From Paraphaeosphaeria minitans (Eukaryota > Ascomycota > Dothideomycetes > Pleosporales > Didymosphaeriaceae): a stretch of 64,000 nucleotides of DNA. The stretch's first letter is position 1; each line of letters begins with the position of its first letter. Under the pieces are notes generated by a model. It had not been told where the DNA came from and did not search any database. It worked only from the letters and a program-made list of their open reading frames with translations. The stretch spans positions 3,100,001-3,164,000 of the forward strand of contig WJXW01000003.1 of the NCBI GenBank assembly GCA_015832175.1. The letters run 5' to 3'. Of the stretch, positions 56,181-64,000 are shown in pieces. The position numbers were made by a program, and so were the translations under genes.

Positions 56181-58143
56181 ATGTCCGACAGTCCTCGCCC
56201 GCGCTCGCGCTTCGACAAGACCGAGTCCGACCGCCCGCCGCGCTCGCGCTTTGATCGCCGCTCGCGGTCGCGATCCCCCTCCAGCAGGGAGCCGGACTCG
56301 CGTCGCACGCGCACGCGCAGCCCTGTTGCGCGCGAAGGCACAGATAGCCCCGCAGCTTCCGAGGCCAAAAAGGCGAAGGCTACGGACGCTGCTGCCAAGG
56401 CGGCGGCGGCGGCTGCGAGGATCAACGCGCAGATTCAAGCGAAGAAGGGCATCCAGCATGTCGACGTGCCTCCGATTCGCGCTGTACGTATCCGACAACC
56501 TCGACAAGATAACACCTCGCTGACCTTATCGCAGGCGCCTAGTCCTCCAGTCATTCGGTCGCCGGCCGTCAATGCCGAACGCAACACCTCCGGCGAGATC
56601 TTCCAGCAAGATGGCGACTACATCAAGGACATAGAAATCAATGACCTGAAAAACCGATACACACTGACCAAAGGAGCTGTGCAAAAAAGGGTAATTAGCT
56701 TTTGCGTCTGTCACTGATTCTCCCAGGGCTCTTCCCTTGAATCCCCGTCTCCGGCTGTGTGGGGTTCTGGCTTGCTGGACAGCTGCCTACCACCAGCCGG
56801 AACGGGAGCCCATGTTGAGCGTTTTCAGAGCTTACAGACATCTAGCCGCCCCACACATACTGCAGTTGCTGACCTCTATTGTGCCATCTAGATCAAAGAC
56901 GAGACAGGCGCCGGTACGCTCTTCCCGAACATTGCTTAACCAGTTAGAATACCTGCTTATACGTGCACAAGATGTCACTACTCGAGGCGAATACTATCCG
57001 GATAAGGCCATGGCCACTGCTGCTGCAAGTACGCATCAGACATCCTCGGAGTTGTTGCTGACATACCTCAGAACCCACCGTTGTACCTCCGCGTCACCAG
57101 CACCTCCAAGGAAGGTCTTGAGGCTGCCGTGCAGCAGATCCAAGACCTGATGAATCAGGAGTTGCCCGATCTGGTTGATCAACGTAGATTCCGTCGTCGT
57201 GAGCCCGAACAGTTTGAGCGTGACGAGTTCGGAAGGGTATGTATATTGCGTGCCAAACTCTGGGGAAAGCTGACGATCGCAGCGCAAATGGCCCGAGGAG
57301 AAGCTCCCTGTTGATCTGGAACCCATCACGGGCTTCAACCTGCGCGCGCAAGTGGTTGGTCGCGGTGGTGATAACGTCAAGTATATCCAGCAAGAGACCG
57401 GCTGCAAAGTTCAGATCAAAGGCCGCGGCTCAGGTTTCATGGAGCAGCAGACCGGCGCCGAAAGCGATGAGCCCATGTTCCTTCACATTGCCGGACCGAA
57501 ACCTGAGGGCGTTGAGAAAGCGAAGGAGCTGTGCGAGGAGCTTCTGAACAAAGTGAGGAGCGACTATCAGTCTTTCAAGGAGAACGCATCCCAAGGTCGG
57601 TTCGGTGGTGGCGACCGCTATGGCGGAGGAGGAGGACGTCCCGGCTATGGCGACCGTGGTGATCGCGATCGCAGTCAGAGCTATGGTCATGGTGGTGGCT
57701 ACAGTAGCTACAGTGGTCATAATGGTCACGCTGACCTTCATTCTCCAGTCGGAGGAGGCAGCGCGACCAACCAGGCCGCCCAGGATTACAACGCACAATG
57801 GACCGCATACTACGCTGCGCAAGGACAGCAAGGACAGCAAGCACAGGCAGGACAGCAAGCCGAGGACCCATATGCAGCTTACGGTGGATACGAGGCGTAC
57901 GTGCAGATGTACTACGCGTACTACCAGCAGCAGCAGGCTCAAGCTGGAACCCACCAGTCACCTCCTCCAGGTACTGCAGCTGCTCCCCCGCCCCCGCCTG
58001 GAGAGCCTGCTCCTCCCGGTGCTGCTCCCCCGCCTCCGCCTCCATCTGGCTCGCCTCCTTCAGGCTACGGCGCGGTATGTATCCCAACTGCGTCTACTAG
58101 CCTATGCTAATTGTGTCAGGTTCCGCCGCCTCCTGGTTTGTAA
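56181..58143 (+). CDS. KHDC4 (BLOM7)-like KH-domain RNA-binding protein
   Basis: Seven exons: 56181-56483, 56535-56690, 56892-56913, 56972-57024, 57072-57236, 57283-58074 and 58120-58143. Product 504 aa. The N-terminus is Arg/Ser-rich (SR-like). The first KH unit (EIFQQDGDYIKDIEINDLKN, then AVQKR/IKDETGA/DVTTRGEYYPDKA) is assembled from exons 2-5. The second is FNLRAQVVGRGGDNVKYIQQ followed by KVQIKGRGSGF, the KHDC4 signature. A Gly/Tyr/Gln-rich tail with many Pro ends in VPPPPGL. Exon 3 is only 22 nt. Intron 4 (57025-57071) fits only with a GC donor (GCAAGT); the GT three bases further breaks the frame. By family it acts in pre-mRNA splicing in the nucleus. Intron 2 is long (201 nt) for this genome. 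Confidence 0.92.
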
Positions 58144-58579
58144 GCGTGAGGGTTAGTGATTCTTCACGCTGTAGTGATGTTCCCGCTACAGTCCTGATTA
58201 GGGCAGCATGCTTTGATTTTGTTTTCTTCATGTGAATTGAAAGCCTGGAGATACCACCGCCGTTGTGCTTTAGGCATACCGACGGGCCGGCTTCGGCCCA
58301 TGTCCTTGACGGCAGTTGTTAAAATAGCTTTGAATCAATGAAAATACATGTGAACCATCATCCATGGATAATTGTGTATGCACAGTGCACGCGAGGAACA
58401 CTCAGATCTTTTGGATAGCGCCTGTAGTCGAGGTGTTCGAGTTTACCCTGATGACTCCAAGTCGGACCTGATTGGCCCAAGCTACCCCAGACTCCCCGGG
58501 CCGATTTCGCAATCATCAAATTTCGAGACAGACATTCGCCGTCCTCCGCCTCCACCGCGTTGTGCCAGATAATAGCGTA
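58144..58579. other. Intergenic region
   Basis: About 440 bases: 3' UTR of the KH gene (T-rich near 58213-58230) and promoter of the aconitase gene. Nothing else is seen. Confidence 0.4.
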
Positions 58580-61355
58580 ATGATGCGGTCGCCCGTAATG
58601 CGGGCCCGACAGGCTGTCAATTGCAGGGTGAGTGCCATCTCTACGCGCCGCAGCAACGCTTTGTCCGTCTGCGCTTGTCTATTGAGCATGCGACGCCTTT
58701 CTCGAGACATTGAACGCTAACGTCTCCAGTCACTGCTGCATGCCTCCCTCCCAACCTTCCACGTCCCTCTGCGAAGATGTCTTGCGACCACACACAACGT
58801 TTCACCGTCGCAAAAGTTTGACATCGTGTCTCGCACGCCGCCATACCAGAAGCTGCTCGGACGTCTCGAAGAAGTTCGCCGCGTGCTCGGCTCTACAAGG
58901 CAACTGACACTTGCCGAGAAGATTTTGTACTCACATCTTGCCAATCCTGAGGAGTCGCTACTTTCCAATACCAACAATGGCAAGGATATCAGGGGAAAGG
59001 CGAACCTCAAGCTCAAGCCTGATCGCGTGGCCATGCAGGACGCCTCGGCGCAAATGGCACTCTTACAATTCATGTCCTGTGGTCTTCCGAACACAGCAGT
59101 TCCTGCTAGCATTCACTGCGATCATATGATCGTTGGCGAGAAGGGCGCGGATACCGACCTACCGAACTCGATCGCAGGAAACAAAGAGGTTTTTGATTTC
59201 TTGGAGAGCGCGGCAAAGAAGTATGGGATTGAGTTCTGGCCGCCTGGCGCGGGTATTATCCATCAGTCGGTGTTGGAGAATTATTCAGCTCCTGGTCTTA
59301 TGATGCTCGGGACGGACAGTCACACACCCAATGCGGGGGGTCTCGGGGCCATCGCGATTGGTGTTGGCGGTGCTGATGCGGTTGACGCTCTCGTAGACGC
59401 CCCGTGGGAGCTGAAAGCGCCCAAGGTCTTGGGTGTCAGGCTCGAAGGCGAATTAAGCGGATGGGCTTCGCCAAAGGATGTAATCTTGAAATTGGCGGGC
59501 GAGCTCACAGTCAGGGTACGTGAAGATCCAATCCGTGGGGAATACAGTCAGCTAACGGATCCAGGGCGGAACCGGATTCATCATCGAGTACTTTGGTCCT
59601 GGCGTCCAGACACTCAGCTGCACGGGCATGGCTACAATTTGTACGCGAATCTTATCATTCATACTGATGAGACAAGCTGACATGGTGTGCAGGTAATATG
59701 GGTGCTGAAGTTGGCGCTACAACATCGCTTTTCCCCTTTTCGCCAGCTCACGTGCCGTACCTGGAGGCCACACACCGTGGCCAAATTGCTCAGGAAGCTT
59801 CCAAGATTGCGAACTCGCCCATGCAACGGAATCTCCTACGCGCTGATTCCGAAGCCGAATACGACAAGGTTATCACTATTAACCTCTCAACCTTGGAGCC
59901 CCACATCAACGGGCCCTTCACGCCCGATCTTTCCACGCCTCTGTCCAAGTTCAAGTCAGTTGTTGAAGAGAAGGACTGGCCCAGGACCTTCGGCGCTGGC
60001 CTCATCGGAAGTTGCACAAACAGCTCATATCAGGACATGACACGTTCTGAGGAAATTGTCAAGCAAGCAGAAGCTGCTGGTCTCAAGCCCAAGGCAGAGT
60101 TCTTCATAACTCCCGGTAGCGAGCAGATCAGGGCTACTTTGGATCGCGACAACACCCTGTCCACCTTCACCTCTGCTGGTGGTACTGTCCTTGCAAACGC
60201 ATGTGGTCCTTGTACGTGATGTCCCAGTACGAAGCCGTTATGTCTTAGACATGATTGGCTGGTTCACAACCCTTCCTGTTGTCACTTGACTGACTTTGCT
60301 GCATTCACATAGGTATCGGCCAGTGGAAGCGCAATGACGGCCCAGCCAAGGGTGAAGCTAATGCCATCTTCACCTCATACAACCGGAACTTCCCCGGTCG
60401 CAATGACGGCAACCGAGGCACTATGAACTTCCTCGCATCTCCCGAGCTCATTACGGCAATGTCTTATTCTGGATCCACGACCTTCAACCCCATGACTGAC
60501 AGTATTTCTACGCCATCCGGCGAGGCCTTCAAATTCTCCCCGCCAAGGGGCTCTGATCTTCCTTCTGCGGGTTTCGCGGACGGTAACCCTGAATTCTTCG
60601 CCACGCCGGGAGTTCCTGACCCCAGTGTCGAGGTTGTTGTCGACCCCAACTCCACCCGGCTGGAACTCCTCGACCCCTTCCCCGCCTTCCCCAACTCGGA
60701 GCTTCAATCTCTCCGTGTTCTCTACAAGGTCAAGGGGCAGTGCACGACGGACACCATCTCTGCCGCCGGGCCGTGGCTCAAGTACAAGGGCCACCTTACC
60801 AACATCTCCGAGAACACACTAATCGGCGCGGTCAACGCAGAGACGGACGAAGTCAACGTCGCATACGATGTGGATGGCAAGAAGTCTGGAATCCCCGAGC
60901 TCGCAAAAAGGTGGAAGGAGAAGGGCCAGGAGTGGCTGGTGGTTGCGGAGCACAACTACGGCGAAGGCTCTGCGCGTGAGCATGCGGCGTTGCAGCCCCG
61001 ATTCCTTGGTGGCCGTATCATCCTGTGCAAGTCATTCGCGCGTATCCACGAGACCAACTTGAAGAAGCAGGGTGTGGTGCCCCTGACATTCGCGGACGAA
61101 GCGGACTACGACCTCCTCGATTCGTGTGACGAGGTTGCGACGAGGGGGCTTTTGGATGTGCTGAAGAGCGGAGGCAAGGGCGAGGTCGAATTGGTGGTCA
61201 AGAAGGACGGAAGCGAGAAGGTCATCAAGACCAAGCACACATTGAGCGAGGATCAGTGCGGATTCGTACTGGCAGGAAGCGCATTGAACCTTCTAGCGAG
61301 GAGTGCTGCCGAGGCAAGAGAAGAGGTCACGAGGCAAAGCGAACTGTCAGATTAG
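58580..61355 (+). CDS. ACO2: Second mitochondrial aconitase (Aco2/AcoB type, homocitrate dehydratase in lysine synthesis)
   Basis: [4Fe-4S] hydro-lyase. Family members of this branch act on homocitrate to cis-homoaconitate in lysine synthesis and partly on citrate. Exons: 58580-58627, 58730-59515, 59565-59640, 59693-60211 and 60313-61355, introns 102, 49, 52 and 101 nt, all GT-AG. Product 823 aa. Exon 1 and the start of exon 2 give an Arg-rich import sequence ([16 protein letters not shown]). Landmarks: [21 protein letters not shown], cluster cysteines in [12 protein letters not shown] and ANACGPCIGQW (Cys of the latter rebuilt by splicing), [10 protein letters not shown], and swivelling domain [16 protein letters not shown] shorter frame beginning inside exon 2 would lose the import signal. 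Intact. Assignment to ACO2 rather than ACO1 rests on overall resemblance. Confidence 0.95.
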
Positions 61356-61555
61356 ACTCCGAAGAGTGGGTGGAGGTGGGATTACGACGTTGTATATCTG
61401 GGAATGTAAACTGTATACTGTATGCTTTCAACTTCCAACTTGCCAAGGTTTGAGCACTGGAATGGAATGTGCCTGGGCTCTGATCCCTGCAGCGCGGATC
61501 TGCAGTGACGCCCGAAGGATTTTCCTTTGAACAAGGATATCGGGAACGACCAATA

Positions 61556-61748
61556 CCGCAAAATCTGGCGTAAAGCATTTATGCTAGGCTTAATTCAGAG
61601 TGTGAGCAGCCAATGAAATTCTTACTTCTGCAGCTGCTAGGCGAAGAGGCTGAAGTTGCGGGTTCTTTTGATCGTTTCTTAGCCTCTTATTGGGTGCCCC
61701 ACGCTCCCAATTAAGCCTAGCATGAATACTTTACGCCAGATCTTGCGG
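61556..61748. mobile_element. 193-bp MITE-like element with 40-bp terminal inverted repeats and TA duplication
   Basis: The left arm 61556-61595 and right arm 61709-61748 are reverse complements over 40 bp with three mismatches, all transitions. The outer ends read CCGCAA[AG]ATCTGGCG inward. TA flanks both ends (61554-61555 and 61749-61750), as expected of Tc1/mariner-type insertion. The 113-bp interior has no coding capacity. It lies 200 bp past the aconitase stop codon. It could also be a large transcription-terminating hairpin, but the arm length and TA flanks favour a non-autonomous transposon. Confidence 0.65.
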
Positions 61749-62667
61749 TATGACGAACATGCCTCCACGCGTCGACTGCAACGCGACTAATGAGAAAAGA
61801 GCGACTTTTCGTCGCGAACTTTACGTGGAGCCAAAAATAACGCATTCGCCGCAACTCGGAAAGATTGGAAAGGGCTCCGTTGCGCCAACAAAATTCCCTC
61901 AAAACGACCCCCTCATCGCATGCAAATACCCGGAGGAGCAAGTTTTCAGCAACACTTCTGACCGGTGACCCAGTCCGCGCCGAGATGCCACGCCTTGGTT
62001 GGCCGCCAGTAGCAGACGCGTCTTGGTACCGAGTAGAGCCACACGCATCAGCCACGCAATCAAGAGCCACCGCTAAGCCTGAAGCGGGAACCGTTCGGCA
62101 AAGACGGAACCGCATTAGTCACGAGGCCTGTCCGCAAAGGGTCTAGTGCGGCTGTTGGCGCAGCCTTATGTCACTGTCGAGGCCGCACGGATCAGTGGAG
62201 ACACGGGGTGGAGGTGAGAAGGCTGCGAGATTCGCGGAGCTGGCATAGCGTGGAGCCGCGTTGCCGAGAGCAGAAGCAAAGAGCGCCAGCTGGGACAGGG
62301 TCCCGCGGTGCTTTGGCCGGCCGGTGACCCACTTGGGACGGGTAAGCGGTCATGATATCGCGGCGACAGCTTGGCTGGGGGAGAGGGCGTGGATATATAA
62401 CTTGTGGCTGTCCCGCGGGGTGCGAGGTTCTGCATCACAGGAATCTATCTGCTATTCCGTCTGTCTTGCTATCTGCTATCGAAATCAGCACATCACATCA
62501 TCACAACAGACTTCATCCCAGACTTGATATCGCATCATTACAACAGACTCCATCCCAGACTTCACACTACTGTGAAGGCACCAAGCAGGCCTCGAACGTC
62601 TTCGTCATCAACACTGCGGCCTCAAAGAAAGGGTCGCAATAGCTTCACACTCCCAAGCCTAAGCCCG
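61749..62667. other. Intergenic/promoter region of the small conserved gene
   Basis: About 920 bases. A TATATAA box lies at 62394-62400, and two related copies of an ACAACAGACT[TC]CATCCCAGACTT-type unit at about 62503-62565 form part of the likely 5' UTR. No gene is seen before 62668. Confidence 0.45.
62394..62400 (+). promoter_or_regulatory. Candidate TATA box
   Basis: TATATAA in a GC-rich setting, 268 bases upstream of the ATG at 62668 and followed by a C/A-rich leader. The distance suits a fungal promoter with a 5' UTR of about 230 bases. Confidence 0.4.
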
Positions 62668-63206
62668 ATGAAAGACCACTACGACTACGCCGTCGACCCC
62701 CACGATCTGACCAAACGTCTCAATCGCATCCCGAAGTCGCACTCCACACCCAACGATGGAAACCGTAAGCTGCTCCCCCCCCTCAACCCACCCAACCCAC
62801 ATCCACTAACCCTCTCACAGACGTCGCTCGACTGCCCCGACACCCCGGACGCGCAGAAGGAACCACGTCCTCCTCCCCGACCGCATCCCTCTCACGCCTC
62901 CCCACTTTCCGCAAATCCGCAACCATGTCGACAACCTCGTCTGCCTCGACACAGTTCTCAGGCATGCGCGCGTTCCCCTCGGCACACGAGAGCAAAGCCA
63001 TCGCCGAGGTGCGCAGGGGCGACTTCTCCAAGCCGAGAGCCGGCGGCGCGAGTAGGAGGTACAGCGGCGGGAGCGAGGGCGCGAAGAGCGTGCCCGAGTT
63101 CCAGTACTACGGAAGGCATGCGAACGAGTGGCTGTTCAACGGTTGGAGCTTCAGTGAGAGTGTCAAGAAGGGGTGGGGGAAGGTGTTCAAGGGGAGGGAG
63201 GAATGA
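62668..63206 (+). CDS. Small conserved fungal protein of unknown function (160 aa)
   Basis: Exon 1 62668-62764, intron 56 nt (GTAAGC...CTCACAG) at 62765-62820, exon 2 62821-63206. The N-terminus MKDHYDYAVDPHDLTKRLNR is followed by a Ser/Pro/Arg-rich linker. The C-terminus has the pattern VPEFQYYGRHANEWLFNGWS and a basic end, which I recall from small uncharacterised ascomycete proteins. No domain, membrane segment or signal peptide. A second ATG at 62925 lies inside exon 2; splicing keeps both parts in one frame and supports the longer form. Function unknown. Confidence 0.75.
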
Positions 63207-64000
63207 GGACGTGGGCGGGTTCCTGGGTCCGTTGGACGCAGCGCATGCAAGGGATCTTGTGCGCGTGTCGTTCGCTCTGGTTCGATGCGAAATAGTAATA
63301 CCACAATGTCATCTTCGTCGTTTTATATTCTTCCGTCCTGCCATGTATGATCGTGGGCATGTGGTTGTGGAACTTGGCTGATTTCGTAATCAGCCGCACT
63401 CAGTTCTCGAAAGAACAGGTGGCAGCAGATACGCTTCGACGCTGTAGTGTGAAATGTGGATGACCCTATAACGTAGATTCTAAGATTGGCTAGAGTCCAG
63501 GATATGACACATAATCAGTGTATCGGACCGGCCAGTGAAGTGGAGGGATAGTGCTTCAGACGCGATCGCGGCCGTACTAGGTACCTACTTGGTCTTAGTT
63601 AGCAGATCTCACTGTGCCGACATCTCTCCAGCATCGCGCATCCAGTTTGTTCGCATCAAACACCCCAACGACTTGACTGTAATCACGAGTCGTGACGAAG
63701 AGGACTGCTCACTCGTTCGCTTGCTTCACTACAGGCGCTCATCATGGCTGCCCATCCTGTCATCGAACACCATTTCTCCTTCATCTCGTCCTGGGTCGTA
63801 CATCGCCAGCCGTCGCATCCGAAACTTTGCACAGAAACACAATGCACAGGTCGTTTACAAGCCGGTCGAACTAATGCATACATTTTCCGTCTCGAGCGGA
63901 CTGCCTGTGAAAAAATGTGCTGTGCAGCGCCAGGCCTATCGTCTTTCGGACGTTGAGCGATGGACGAAAAGGAACAAATTTGCCTATAGTCAAACATCCG
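63207..64000. other. Right-end intergenic region
   Basis: About 800 bases with short frames only. A 70-codon plus frame (63744-63956) and a 104-codon minus frame (63683-63997) are unsupported. A gene may begin beyond the edge. The palindrome TAGGTACCTA occurs near 63577. Confidence 0.35.

Overview
The window is nuclear DNA of a filamentous ascomycete (Pezizomycotina, probably Dothideomycetes). The reasons are the many short introns (about 43-60 nt, usually GTRNGY...YAG), the absence of operons, and typical fungal families: HET, F-box, RPN4-like zinc finger, Mid2-like wall sensor, VTC5, ICE2. The species cannot be named from the sequence. I found no rRNA, tRNA or CRISPR array.

Layout. 0-3 kb: MYG1 exonuclease (partial) divergent from the ER protein ICE2. 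3.5-7 kb: three damaged genes, namely a HET-domain gene with one internal stop, a small Cys-rich gene with one internal stop, and a frameshifted scrap of an AAA ATPase. 7-15.5 kb: an F-box gene and an RPN4-like C2H2 regulator. 15.5-20.3 kb: no gene seen. 20-22.6 kb: an MFS monocarboxylate-type transporter convergent with a methyltransferase. 24-25 kb: a ruined GH114 gene. 26.9-33.4 kb: a steroid 5-alpha-reductase-like gene, a secreted precursor built of seven 15-residue units with Kex2-type sites, two minisatellites, and a Mid2-like sensor. 34.4-39.3 kb: a ten-exon gene for a Zn finger / P-loop / RING-like / patatin / ubiquitin-interacting-motif protein with one internal TAG. 40-44 kb: a YFH7-like kinase and a J-domain-like protein. 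44.7-46.3 kb: a BCS1-like AAA pseudogene. 46.8-61.4 kb: a housekeeping block of GUT2, VTC5, ILV6, a KHDC4-like KH protein and a second aconitase. 61.5-64 kb: a 193-bp inverted-repeat element and one small conserved gene.

The core genes serve separate functions: glycerol-3-phosphate shuttle, polyphosphate, branched-chain amino acids, lysine/TCA chemistry, RNA processing and ER shape. The accessory part stands out. Four damaged genes keep long open frames broken by only one or two stops: HET, patatin/P-loop, BCS1-like and the small Cys-rich gene. GH114 is more decayed. Every clean internal stop can be explained by a single C-to-T or G-to-A change, as expected of RIP-type or ordinary cytosine-deamination decay of self-recognition and accessory genes.

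The best candidate for something undescribed is the repeat precursor at 29.0-29.5 kb. It has a signal peptide, then units of the form G-[VI]-T-T-S-K-x-D-V-I-P-x-D-[KRT]-R, which looks like a Kex2-processed peptide (KEP-type) gene. Gene models were built by hand from splice signals and frame continuity; several differ from the longest simple reading frames, including two GC-AG introns and a 22-nt exon.
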